Of a DNA stretch of 49,184 nucleotides, positions 6,244-14,410 are shown piece by piece; position 1 is the stretch's first letter, and every line of letters starts with the position of its first letter. The position numbers and the translations under genes were made by a program. Where the stretch lies: positions 1-49,184 of the forward strand of contig JACMQU010000172.1 of assembly GCA_014376805.1 (NCBI GenBank), read 5' to 3'. The notes under the pieces are model-generated. The model saw nothing but the letters and a program-made list of their open reading frames with translations. It was not told where the DNA came from and searched no databases. Source of the stretch: Bacteroidia bacterium (GTDB lineage: Bacteria; Bacteroidota; Bacteroidia; UKL13-3).

Positions 6244-7998
6244 ATGGAAAATTTTGTAGTAAGTGCACGCAAATACAGGCCTGCCCGTTTTGATACGGTT
6301 ATTGGGCAGGAACATGTGGTGCAAACTTTAAAAAATGCCATCAAAAACAGGCACATTGCACATGCATTTTTATTTTGTGGCCCCAGAGGTGTGGGCAAAA
6401 CAACCAGTGCACGCTTATTAGCCAAAACCATTAACTGTACAAATATTAGCCACGATTATGAAGCTTGTGATAATTGTGATAGTTGCAAAGCCTTTAATGC
6501 AAACACCTCTTTTAATATCTATGAACTTGATGCTGCTTCCAACAATTCTGTTGATGATATAAGAAGCCTGGCAGAACAAGTTAGATATGCGCCGCAAGGA
6601 GCCCAATATAAAATTTATATTATAGATGAGGTACACATGTTAAGTGCCTCAGCTTTTAACGCATTTCTTAAAACACTTGAAGAACCCCCTCCTTATGCCA
6701 AATTTATTTTGGCTACCACCGAAAAACATAAAATTTTACCTACCATTTTATCCAGATGTCAGGTATTCGATTTTCATAGAATTAAAATTGACGATGCTGT
6801 AACACAATTAAAAAAGATTTGTGAAAATGAACAAATCCTTTTTGAAGAAGAAGCCTTGCATGTTATTGCTAAAAAAGCAGATGGTGCCATGCGGGATGCC
6901 TTATCTATTTTTGACAGAATAGTTAGTTTTAGCGGAAATAAAATTACCTATTCCGATGTTATCAATAACCTGAACATACTTGATTATGATTATTATTTTA
7001 AAGCCACTAATCAGCTGCTCAATGAAGATCTGGCAGGCAGCTTATTGTTATTTGATGATATTTTAAACAGTGGGTTCGAAGCCCAGCATTTTTTGCAGGG
7101 CTTTAGTGAACACATCCGTAACCTTATGGTATGTAAGCACCCCGATACTTTACGCTTACTTGATGTTGCGCCAAATGTTGCTGCAAAGTTTGCACAACAG
7201 GCGCAAACCTGCACGAGTACATGGTTGTTAAATTCGCTTAACTTGTTAAGTCAAACCGACTTTAATTATAAAATAAGCAAGAACCAGCGTTTGCACGTTG
7301 AACTCGCACTTATGAAGCTGTGCAACTTACAACGGCTTATTAAACTTAACACGCAGCAACCAATGGTTGATGAAAAAAAAAAAACGACTGATGTAAATGC
7401 TGCAATAATAAATTCATCCAAACAGGTTATCAAAGAAATAAATGTAGAACCGGAAACAAAGAATGTAATCTCCCTGTCTCCGCTTTTGCCCCCTGATATA
7501 AGCCAGGTAAATTTAAAAGTAAATCAGCTCGATAAGCTAAAAGAAAAGATTGCACTTCAAAAAAAAGCACTTCATGATGATAAGTCTATCCTGATGGAAG
7601 AGCAGGGAAAATACCCGGAAGAGCAATTAACATTTACACATGAAAAATTTAGTACAGTTTGGTCAAATTATATTCAGCAGCTCGAAGCATCAGGTAAATC
7701 CAGCATTTCCAGCTTTCTGAAACATTGTAATTACCAGTTAAATGATAATGCCATGGTTGAACTTGAGTTAAGAAGCAAACTTGAACAAGAACAGGTTGAA
7801 GAAGAACGAAGAGACATGATCCCTTACTTTAGAAAAGAATTAAAGAACACCCTTTTTGATCTCCGTATTGTGGTTAATACAAGTTTAATTCTACATACTA
7901 AAAAGGTGAGTAAATCGGATCAGCTTAAAATAATGATAGAAAAAAATCCCTTATTAGCAGATTTTGTACAAGGCCTTGGATTGGAAATTGATTATTAA
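6244..7998 (+). CDS. dnaX: DNA polymerase III subunit tau (and possibly gamma)
   Basis: Clamp-loader ATPase of the replicative polymerase, 584 aa. The ATG at 6244 gives the typical start MENFVVSARKYRPARFDTVIGQ; an upstream in-frame extension would overlap the kinase gene and is not credible. Walker A GPRGVGKTT lies at about 41-49, a zinc-binding cysteine cluster (CTNISHDYEACDNCDSC) at about 60-80, Walker B IIDEVHML and the sensor-1 region ATTEKHKILPTILSRCQ follow. Domain III ends near residue 370. A Lys-rich linker is then encoded by a run of 12 A, after which the tau-specific part continues to the C terminus. Slippage on the run would give a 382-383 aa gamma-like form. It heads a likely operon with the DUF502 and UbiA-family genes, which follow closely. 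Confidence 0.95.
   Translation: MENFVVSARKYRPARFDTVIGQEHVVQTLKNAIKNRHIAHAFLFCGPRGVGKTTSARLLAKTINCTNISHDYEACDNCDSCKAFNANTSFNIYELDAASNNSVDDIRSLAEQVRYAPQGAQYKIYIIDEVHMLSASAFNAFLKTLEEPPPYAKFILATTEKHKILPTILSRCQVFDFHRIKIDDAVTQLKKICENEQILFEEEALHVIAKKADGAMRDALSIFDRIVSFSGNKITYSDVINNLNILDYDYYFKATNQLLNEDLAGSLLLFDDILNSGFEAQHFLQGFSEHIRNLMVCKHPDTLRLLDVAPNVAAKFAQQAQTCTSTWLLNSLNLLSQTDFNYKISKNQRLHVELALMKLCNLQRLIKLNTQQPMVDEKKKTTDVNAAIINSSKQVIKEINVEPETKNVISLSPLLPPDISQVNLKVNQLDKLKEKIALQKKALHDDKSILMEEQGKYPEEQLTFTHEKFSTVWSNYIQQLEASGKSSISSFLKHCNYQLNDNAMVELELRSKLEQEQVEEERRDMIPYFRKELKNTLFDLRIVVNTSLILHTKKVSKSDQLKIMIEKNPLLADFVQGLGLEIDY
7373..7384 (+). promoter_or_regulatory. A12 slippage site in dnaX
   Basis: Twelve consecutive A residues cover codons 377-381 of dnaX. 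Reading shifted by -1 gives AAC GAC TGA (stop at 7389-7391, 382 aa); shifted by +1 it gives CGA CTG ATG TAA (stop at 7394-7396, 383 aa). Both alternative frames thus close at once, just after domain III. This is the arrangement used to make gamma by transcriptional slippage in Thermus or ribosomal frameshifting in E. coli dnaX. Confidence 0.6.
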
Positions 7999-8016
7999 TA
8001 TTTGGTTCAGCATATA

Positions 8017-8631
8017 ATGAGTTTACACCTGAAAAAAGAAAAAATAAAAAGATCATTTGGTGCTAAAATCCGTAGGCTTTTTAACTACTTTTTAAAAGGA
8101 CTTCTGATAACCTTACCTGTTTATGCAACTTACCGCATTATCCGCACGTCGGTAGAGGCAATTGATGCCGTACTTTTGCTCGATACTCCGGGTTTGGGCT
8201 TTATAATTGTAATAACTACCATCACTTTTTTAGGCATTATCGGATCCACCATTATTACCCGCCCTGTTATTGATTTGCTGGATGATATGTTTTCGAAAAT
8301 CCCATTAATCAAAACTATCTATATTTCTGTTAAAGATTTGATTGGAGCTTTTGTAGGTGATAAAAAGAAATTTTCTAAACCTGTTATTGTTGAGTTAAGT
8401 GAAGGAATTTATAAGCCCGGCTTTATTACTCAGGATGATTTGCTTGAAATTAATTTGCCCGGGTTGGCTGCTGTTTATATGCCACACTCCTATGCATTTT
8501 CCGGAAACCTCTTTTTTGTTGACCGCAAAAAACTCACGGTATTTGAAGGCAGCAGCAGTAATTTAATGAAGTTCATTGTATCGGGCGGGGTAATTGAAAT
8601 GGATAATAACAAGGAAGAAGAAAGTTTATAA
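8017..8631 (+). CDS. DUF502 family membrane protein
   Basis: A protein of 204 aa from ATG 8017 (a TTG at 8002 would add five residues). After a basic N terminus (KKEKIKRSFGAKIRRLFNYF) there are two hydrophobic segments: GLLITLPVYATYRII (about 28-45) and GLGFIIVITTITFLGIIGS (about 62-80). A conserved soluble part follows with PLIKTIYISVKDLIGAF and a beta-rich C-terminal domain. The LP.YATY..., G.G......G...GP/TRP and KIPLI..IY.S.K pattern is that of DUF502, a membrane family of unknown function found across bacteria and in plant chloroplasts and membranes. It follows dnaX by 18 nt, and its stop codon overlaps the start of the UbiA gene by one base, so the three are likely co-transcribed. Confidence 0.85.
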   Translation: MSLHLKKEKIKRSFGAKIRRLFNYFLKGLLITLPVYATYRIIRTSVEAIDAVLLLDTPGLGFIIVITTITFLGIIGSTIITRPVIDLLDDMFSKIPLIKTIYISVKDLIGAFVGDKKKFSKPVIVELSEGIYKPGFITQDDLLEINLPGLAAVYMPHSYAFSGNLFFVDRKKLTVFEGSSSNLMKFIVSGGVIEMDNNKEEESL

Positions 8632-9512
8632 TGAAAGTGGTAATAGACTTTTTCAGACTCATTCGGATCCGTAATCTGATAATCATTTTATTAACACAGG
8701 TTTTTGCCTACTATTTTCTCACCCCAACTATATCTTTAAGTAACTTAATTGAAAAAGATTTTCTATTGCTTTTGTCGGCAACATGTTTGGTAGCAGCAGC
8801 AGGTTATATAATTAATGATTATATGGATGTAATGCTCGATTTAGTGAACAAGCCGGAGAAGGTAATTGTAGGTAAAACCATTTCACGCAGATGGGCAATG
8901 CTCTTGCATTTTGCCTGCAGTTTAAGTGCCTTGTCATTTGCCTGGGCTATTAATAAAAAAGTGGCGGTTATGGTTTTATTCTGTTCTATCTGTTTATGGA
9001 TTTATTCGCAGTTTTTAAAACGCACTTACCTGGCAGGAAATCTTCTGGTGGCATTGTTAACAGCATTTACCTTATGGATTATTTTTGCGTTTGATCCTGA
9101 TGTAAACAGCAGCGGAATATGGGTTTATGGAATTTTTGCATTTATTGCAACACTACTTCGTGAAATTATTAAGGATACCGAAGACCTGCGGGGAGATCAG
9201 AAATTTAAATGTAAAACCCTTCCCATTGTTTTAGGCATCAGGCAAACAAAACAGGTATTGATTTGGCTTCAGGCAATACTCCTTATTTTAAGTTTTGTTT
9301 ATTGCAGTTTTTTTAGTGCATTAAGCGTAAGTGGCACTCAGATTTATGTGTTGTTTTTAATGTATATGATGCTGTTTGTTATTGTTCCAATGGTATTTAT
9401 GTTATGGCAATTAAAGACGGCAGATGTTAAAAACGATTTTACACGCCTAAGCATATTAAGTAAAGTTATTATGCTCAGTGGAATCTTAAGTATGGTATTC
9501 TGGCGATTTTAA
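8631..9512 (+). CDS. UbiA-family prenyltransferase
   Basis: A 293-aa integral membrane protein with about eight to nine transmembrane segments. The first aspartate motif is N62-D63-Y-M-D66-V-M-L-D70, which matches the NDxxDxxxD prenyl-diphosphate/Mg binding site of the UbiA superfamily. The second is D182-T-E-D185-L-R-G-D189. The family transfers a polyprenyl group from its diphosphate to an aromatic or polar acceptor in the membrane. The NDY.D...D plus D.ED..GD pattern is typical of the Bacteroidota group annotated as geranylgeranylglycerol-phosphate geranylgeranyltransferase-like; the acceptor cannot be told from sequence. It overlaps the DUF502 stop by one base, and its 3' end overlaps the convergent acylphosphatase gene by 4 bp. 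Confidence 0.88.
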   Translation: MKVVIDFFRLIRIRNLIIILLTQVFAYYFLTPTISLSNLIEKDFLLLLSATCLVAAAGYIINDYMDVMLDLVNKPEKVIVGKTISRRWAMLLHFACSLSALSFAWAINKKVAVMVLFCSICLWIYSQFLKRTYLAGNLLVALLTAFTLWIIFAFDPDVNSSGIWVYGIFAFIATLLREIIKDTEDLRGDQKFKCKTLPIVLGIRQTKQVLIWLQAILLILSFVYCSFFSALSVSGTQIYVLFLMYMMLFVIVPMVFMLWQLKTADVKNDFTRLSILSKVIMLSGILSMVFWRF

Positions 9513-9787
9513 AACCAGCTAATCTCAAATTTTTTATAGTTACTGCCAGTATCCGACTTTTTAACTTCAACCTTTTCAACTAAAGACCCGGGAGATCCTG
9601 TATTACACCATAGAATCAGAGCATCCAGGTTCTCTGCCTCGCCACAGGCAATAATTTTAACGGATCCATCTTTCTGGTTGGCAACAAAACCTTTTAAGTT
9701 TAACTCATTTGCTTTTTGCATCGTACACTTTCTGAAAAATACTCCCTGTACTTTGCCTGATACTATTATTTGTAAGTTGTTTTGCAT
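9509..9787 (-). CDS. acyP: acylphosphatase
   Basis: A 92-aa protein, the normal size for the family. It has the first signature GKVQGVFFRKCT with catalytic Arg19 and the second, GFVANQKDGSVKIIACGE, with Asn37, which together position the acyl phosphate and the attacking water. The C terminus (NYKKFEISWF) is the usual closing strand of the ferredoxin-like fold. It hydrolyses acyl phosphates such as acetyl or carbamoyl phosphate in the cytoplasm. It converges on the UbiA-family gene with a 4-bp overlap and follows the LMW phosphatase gene on the same strand at 49 nt, so those two may share a transcript. Confidence 0.93.
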   Translation of the reverse strand: MQNNLQIIVSGKVQGVFFRKCTMQKANELNLKGFVANQKDGSVKIIACGEAENLDALILWCNTGSPGSLVEKVEVKKSDTGSNYKKFEISWF

Positions 9788-9836
9788 GTTATATAAATAT
9801 CAAAGTTCCAAGATAAGCATTTTCCTTTAAGCATTA

Positions 9837-10313
9837 TCATAACTTATGCTTTGCAATTAAAAAATCAAGTAATCCATTTATCGAATGTTTAATCTGATCA
9901 TACATCAGCTCAAAATCTTCATCGGTTCCATAATAAGGATCGGGTATTATATTAACTCCATTAGCATGGATATCAAACGACCTTAAGTATAAAATCTCAC
10001 AGGTTGTATCTTTAGGTTTTATTTCTAATACATTTTGGTAATTACTATTATCCATTACCAGTATATAATCAAAACTATAAAAATCAAGCAGTTGTAATTG
10101 CCGGCAGGTATGCGAAATCTCCACCTGATTTGCTTTTGCTACACTAATGGAGCGGGCATCCGGAATTCTGCCAACATGATAATCTGAGGTACCCGACGAA
10201 TCAGCAAAAAAATGTTCTGTTAACCTATGTTCTGTAAGAACATAGTTAAACTGGGCTTCGGCCAAAGGCGATCTGCAGATATTACCTGTACAAACAAACA
10301 GTATTTTTAACAT
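9837..10313 (-). CDS. low-molecular-weight protein tyrosine phosphatase
   Basis: A 158-aa cytoplasmic phosphatase. The P-loop is at the N terminus: V7-C8-T-G-N-I-C13-R14-S15, matching CxGNxCRS with nucleophile Cys8 and Arg14. The general acid Asp125 lies in the DPYYG motif near the C terminus, and the middle has the SSGTSDYHVGRIPDARS segment that is normal for the family. It removes phosphate from phosphotyrosine proteins; in other bacteria such enzymes often act on exopolysaccharide tyrosine kinases, but none is nearby. It is divergent from the PagL-like gene across 38 bp. On the minus strand that spacer holds GAATTTTG just upstream of the ATG, one mismatch from the -7 consensus. Confidence 0.93.
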   Translation of the reverse strand: MLKILFVCTGNICRSPLAEAQFNYVLTEHRLTEHFFADSSGTSDYHVGRIPDARSISVAKANQVEISHTCRQLQLLDFYSFDYILVMDNSNYQNVLEIKPKDTTCEILYLRSFDIHANGVNIIPDPYYGTDEDFELMYDQIKHSINGLLDFLIAKHKL

Positions 10314-10351
10314 GGTTCAAAATTCACAATTCCTGGTTAATTTGCAAACCA

Positions 10352-11470
10352 ATGAAAAAATATTTTTATTTTTTTTTATTTGTTACCGGCTTGGTACCTT
10401 TATTTGGGCAAATACCCTTTGCAGGTAAAAGCGGCATTAGATTTAATGTATTTACAGGCCATCATTTTGCAGCTAATGTAATTAATAAAACAAATCAATC
10501 ATTAGATGGAAAAGTAAGTGGTTTTGATATTGGACTGGTTCAGTGCGGTTTGCGCAATGATAGTTTTACAGCAATTTATGGTACTCCCCGTTTGGGTCTG
10601 GATGCCCGGTTTATTAATATGAACAGTACCGATACCTTTGGTTATTGTTTAGCATTACTCCCCACCTTTGAAATAGAAATTATTCACCGAAAACTATGGA
10701 GTCTTCAATCCAAAATTGCTTATGGTATTAATTTCAATACAAAACAATTTAACGAACGCACTAATTTCGATAACAGGGCAATTAGTTCACCGGTAAACTT
10801 TGCTTTTGATATAGGCCTGCTTTTTCATACTAAACTAAACGCACATATCGAAGTAAACCTGGGTGCAGGTTTATACCATGTTTCTAACGGAAGTTTAAAA
10901 ATGCCTAACGGAGGCATAAATATTGTTTATATCAATACTGGTATCAGCTATTATCCAAAACTATCAATTCAGCAGGCTTATAAGAAACCTAATTACAAAT
11001 TAACAGGTAAGCGTTTATACTTTATGGGGTATGCAGCCTTTGCATATCGCGAACAAGGTTATTTTAATTATGTTCGAAGATTTTGGGTTTTTTCTGCAGT
11101 AAACCAGTTCATGTTTCCCATTAATAAATTATATTCTTTGGGAGCTGGTATTGATGGATTTTATGATGCCACGCAACCACTCATTAACAACTATACAGAC
11201 AGATTAGCAGATGTCCCTGAGTATAAAAAATATTATCTTGCTGTAGGTTTCACTAATAGGTTTGATATAGGAAAAGTTTTTATACCTTTAGGCATTTACA
11301 GATATGTATACAATAAAGCCTTTGTAAAAGAACCCGTGTATATCCGTTTCGGGTTAGGGTTACAATTAAACAAATATTTTTTTATTGGTTCATTCTTTAA
11401 AGGTACCATTACAAAAGATCTTAAGTTACAATCTGATTTTATGGAATGGTGTTTAGGTGTGCGTCTCTAA
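10352..11470 (+). CDS. PagL-like lipid A 3-O-deacylase / acyloxyacyl hydrolase family protein
   Basis: A 372-aa secreted protein with a signal peptide (MKKYFYFFLFVTGLVPLFGQ). The rest alternates like an outer-membrane beta barrel. The key stretch is GLYH176-V-S178-N179-G followed by PNGGINIVYINTG, which matches the H-x-S-N-G catalytic His/Ser motif of PagL deacylases. PagL removes the 3-position acyl chain of lipid A in the outer membrane. The protein is about twice the length of Pseudomonas PagL; Bacteroidota members are usually long, with extra strands after the motif. Upstream TTAATTTG (10337-10344) is one mismatch from TAnnTTTG and ends only seven bases before the ATG, so the transcript may be leaderless. 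Activity on lipid A is inferred, not shown. Confidence 0.75.
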   Translation: MKKYFYFFLFVTGLVPLFGQIPFAGKSGIRFNVFTGHHFAANVINKTNQSLDGKVSGFDIGLVQCGLRNDSFTAIYGTPRLGLDARFINMNSTDTFGYCLALLPTFEIEIIHRKLWSLQSKIAYGINFNTKQFNERTNFDNRAISSPVNFAFDIGLLFHTKLNAHIEVNLGAGLYHVSNGSLKMPNGGINIVYINTGISYYPKLSIQQAYKKPNYKLTGKRLYFMGYAAFAYREQGYFNYVRRFWVFSAVNQFMFPINKLYSLGAGIDGFYDATQPLINNYTDRLADVPEYKKYYLAVGFTNRFDIGKVFIPLGIYRYVYNKAFVKEPVYIRFGLGLQLNKYFFIGSFFKGTITKDLKLQSDFMEWCLGVRL

Positions 11471-11532
11471 TCATCTTTCATTAACCGGTAAACAATACTT
11501 TCACTTAGGCTGTGTGGTGCCACCGGTAATTT

Positions 11533-13008
11533 CTATTTAGGTGAAAAACCTATAAACTCAGGTGTTTGAATCATCAGTATTTTTGTCTGACCATTCTTTA
11601 TATCTACATCAAAAGTTTTAGCTGCACCTTTTTCATTATTTCTTGTGTAAGCCTCAAAGCTTATTGTTTGCTTACCTTCACTCATTGGCAGGCGCGTATA
11701 ACTTATTGCAGAAGGCAAGAGCTGCCAGTTTCTAGTATCAGCCTGTTCTGATAAAGCACTGTATATACTTGCAGCTAAAGCAATGCCTGCATTGTTTTTA
11801 TCCTGGCTTGCTTCATAAACAGCAAATTGTTTTAAAGCAACGCGTAACAATGCCTCACCTAATTCTTTTAATAAACGGTCTTCCAGACTTCTAAACGCAA
11901 TGGCATTTATATCTTCCGCAAGACTAAAATTATAGGTACCCTGATTAGATATCAGATTTGCTTTGGTATAATAATTTTGCCTGCTAATAAACTTTGGTAA
12001 AGCTATCCTAACAAACTTCATATCTAGCAAACCTTTTTCTTTATTTTGATTATCGCCCAGGTAAAATGGAAAATGAAAGCCCAAATCTAAATTTACAAAT
12101 TCAACCCAGCCACTTTTGCCTCCATAAGGAATAATAGCAAAATTAACAGAAAGTTGATCCTTAACCGGGCATAAGCCATTGTTCCAAAAGAATACTACAT
12201 TACTGGTTTTTCGCGATGTGTTTTTATCAAATACCATATTAAATTCCTGTTCATAATTCTTTACCTCATCATAGAAACCTGAAAAATATGCGGTGCGAAG
12301 CAGATCTAGTTTTAATTGCGCCGGTACCGGAGTACTAAGCATCTTTAAATAATCCTCTTTATACACTTCATATGCATTTCGGTAAGCAATAAATGCGTCA
12401 TTATATTCTCCTTTTGCATCATATATAATCCCTAATAAATTATGTGCAAATGCATCCCTTTTAAATTTGTTTTTTGATTTATACTTATCGGTGTTTTTAT
12501 CCATTTTCTCCAGCATACGCTTGCCCTCCACCAATGCTTCATCATACTGGTTCAAACTTAAATAATTTAACGCACCGTAATAATGCAAGAGCACCTGCTC
12601 ATAATCTTCACCCGGATAAGTTAATACGTTTGGATTAACTAAAATACTAAGAAAAGACAGCCCATAATTTTTCTGAAAATCTTCCACGAAAAAATCAGCT
12701 TTTCTAAAGTAAATATTGCTGTTTACATAATCTCCCTGCATCCATAACACAGTACCTTTATTAAGATAAAAAAGTAGTTTATTCTTTGACCGCTTCTCCC
12801 ATTTCTTATCATTATCGAGCAATTTATTAGCCACATCAAATTTATTCTGATATACGGCATCCATTAATTTTTCATTCTTCTGATAATAAGATGAACAGGC
12901 ACTTATTACCAGAAGAAAACAGAGGCTTACATACTTTAGTAAATTAGTGAATAAATTAATGCCTCTTACAGGCATGGGTAATTGTAACATTTGAGATGTA
13001 TTATGCAA
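11533..13008 (-). CDS. TPR lipoprotein, COG3014-like
   Basis: A 491-aa lipoprotein. The lipobox VISAC places the lipidated Cys at residue 38 counted from the ATG at 13008. An internal ATG (12973-12975) would give a signal peptide of more usual length (MPVRGINLF...) and may be the true start. After the Cys there is a helical TPR-like region (about 45-250; AHNLLGIIYDAKGEYNDAFIAYRNAYEVY is a clear repeat) and a beta-rich C-terminal part. The layout matches the uncharacterised COG3014 family. That family is often encoded next to an LpoB-like lipoprotein in other bacteria, and the same neighbour is present here 63 nt upstream. A role in cell-wall synthase control is a guess from context. Confidence 0.75.
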   Translation of the reverse strand: MHNTSQMLQLPMPVRGINLFTNLLKYVSLCFLLVISACSSYYQKNEKLMDAVYQNKFDVANKLLDNDKKWEKRSKNKLLFYLNKGTVLWMQGDYVNSNIYFRKADFFVEDFQKNYGLSFLSILVNPNVLTYPGEDYEQVLLHYYGALNYLSLNQYDEALVEGKRMLEKMDKNTDKYKSKNKFKRDAFAHNLLGIIYDAKGEYNDAFIAYRNAYEVYKEDYLKMLSTPVPAQLKLDLLRTAYFSGFYDEVKNYEQEFNMVFDKNTSRKTSNVVFFWNNGLCPVKDQLSVNFAIIPYGGKSGWVEFVNLDLGFHFPFYLGDNQNKEKGLLDMKFVRIALPKFISRQNYYTKANLISNQGTYNFSLAEDINAIAFRSLEDRLLKELGEALLRVALKQFAVYEASQDKNNAGIALAASIYSALSEQADTRNWQLLPSAISYTRLPMSEGKQTISFEAYTRNNEKGAAKTFDVDIKNGQTKILMIQTPEFIGFSPK

Positions 13009-13071
13009 ACCTGCGCAAGATTACACGAGCCTGTTGAAAAATAAAAAACCCTTTTGATTAATTTGAACAAC

Positions 13072-13659
13072 TTAATTTTTTATGAATTTCTTTATTTCTT
13101 TTTCACCAATCCAAACTTTTTCATTGGTTTCTAAATCTGTTAATTCAAGGTTGATTTGATATTTAATAGCTTTCTGATTTTTATATTCATCTACTATAGA
13201 TAAAATCACACCATTCATCATAAAATCAGCTCCTTTCTCCTTTGCCCATTTCTTACGGGTTTCTTCACTTGCAAATGTTTGCTGATCACTACGCTCGTCG
13301 CGTATCTCATTACGTTCATCTCCACTTTGCACTACACTAACTGTGCCTGTATTGATAAACGATTTTTCCATATTTTTTATAAATGTAGTGGCATCAATAT
13401 GCTCTGATGTTTTATTTTTTATATGACCAATAATTACTGTAGGTCTTTTCTTATGTATCACTTCAAAATTACTACGCCAAGGTCTTTGCAATACGTCTTT
13501 AATCATTTCATCTGCCACCAGTCTTGAGTCTGTATCATTCCAGCGTCCGCTTATATCTGTTACCTGATTAGGGTCAATACGCTCTACTTTACGGGCAGGA
13601 TGGCAATTACTGAAAACCAAAAAGGCAGACAAACTTCCTAATAAAACTATCTTTTTCAT
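13072..13659 (-). CDS. LpoB-like penicillin-binding-protein activator lipoprotein
   Basis: A 195-aa protein with a lipoprotein-type signal peptide, MKKIVLLGSLSAFLVFSNC, the Cys at residue 19 (Asn at -1 is unusual for a lipobox). The body reads like the LpoB/PF13036 fold: ISGRWNDTDSRLVADEMIKD, then PTVIIGHIKNKTSEHIDATTFI, then GADFMMNGVILSIVD and the closing strand TDLETNEKVWIGEKEIKKF. In E. coli LpoB reaches from the outer membrane to activate the synthase PBP1b. It lies directly upstream of the COG3014-like lipoprotein gene on the same strand, a pairing known elsewhere. The partner synthase is not in this window, so the specific role is inferred. Confidence 0.82.
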   Translation of the reverse strand: MKKIVLLGSLSAFLVFSNCHPARKVERIDPNQVTDISGRWNDTDSRLVADEMIKDVLQRPWRSNFEVIHKKRPTVIIGHIKNKTSEHIDATTFIKNMEKSFINTGTVSVVQSGDERNEIRDERSDQQTFASEETRKKWAKEKGADFMMNGVILSIVDEYKNQKAIKYQINLELTDLETNEKVWIGEKEIKKFIKN

Positions 13660-13744
13660 TTTGTTTTTATTTATTTGCTCAAGTTTACAAAATCCATTCC
13701 AAAAAAAAGAACTTTTGTATTTTAACCCAAATTAAAAAATCCAG

Positions 13745-14266
13745 ATGCACTATTCTAACCTTTTATCTGCCGCTAAAGTATTAATTATATTTACATTAAG
13801 TACCTGTACGATGCCAAAAAAATATACCATAAAAAAAATTGATGGCGAGTTGATCATTAATGGAATTATTAAAAAAGAAGTATTAATGAATACAAAAAAT
13901 TACCCTTGGTTTAATAAGGTTTATAACGCCTACCTACCTGAACCAAAATATATAAAAATGCTACAACCACTTGCTAAAGAACTGAAAGTGTTAATTATTG
14001 CAGGAAGTTGGTGCGGTGATACTAAAAGAGAATTACCCGTCTTTTATAAGGTGGCTGATCAGATCGAACTAAATTCGGATCAGGTTGAACTAATTATGGT
14101 TGATAAAAACAAAAAATGCAATGTCTTTAATATCAGCATCCTGCAGGTAAGCAATATCCCCACTTTTATAATTTACATAAATGGTAAAGAAAAAGGCCGG
14201 ATAATAGAAAGCACAACTGTAAATATGGAACATGATATGGCAGAAATACTGCAAATTATTCGTTAA
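13745..14266 (+). CDS. thioredoxin-fold protein with a single active-site cysteine
   Basis: A 173-aa protein. The N terminus (about 1-22) is hydrophobic and ends STC, so it is exported or possibly lipidated at Cys21. A thioredoxin-like domain follows: strand KVLIIAG, active-site-like W89-C90-G-D-T93, a helix with LPVFYKVADQI, and the cis-proline region VSNIP139TFIIY. In place of CxxC the motif is C-G-D-T, as in a Bacteroidota thioredoxin family with W-C-G-D-[ST]-K-R-E. It therefore cannot form the usual active-site disulfide; Cys90 could act as a lone nucleophile. It is divergent from the LpoB-like gene. Substrate unknown. Confidence 0.72.
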   Translation: MHYSNLLSAAKVLIIFTLSTCTMPKKYTIKKIDGELIINGIIKKEVLMNTKNYPWFNKVYNAYLPEPKYIKMLQPLAKELKVLIIAGSWCGDTKRELPVFYKVADQIELNSDQVELIMVDKNKKCNVFNISILQVSNIPTFIIYINGKEKGRIIESTTVNMEHDMAEILQIIR

Positions 14267-14376
14267 ATGTAAATCAATTACCATATATAATATCAGGGCC
14301 ATTAGTCACTATCTTTTTGTTAATATTCAATTTTAACCGTTTATGGCACAAATTTTTCAGTTAACCTTATTCAATT

Positions 14377-14405
14377 TTGTTCCCTATTTATTTTTAATAC
14401 CTTGC
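14377..14405 (+). promoter_or_regulatory. possible promoter of the tail-specific protease gene
   Basis: TTG (14377-14379), an 18-bp spacer and TACCTTGC (14398-14405) resemble TTG-N19-TAnnTTTG with one base missing in the -7 box. It ends five bases before the ATG at 14411, so it would again give an almost leaderless message. Confidence 0.4.
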
Positions 14406-14410
14406 GTTCG

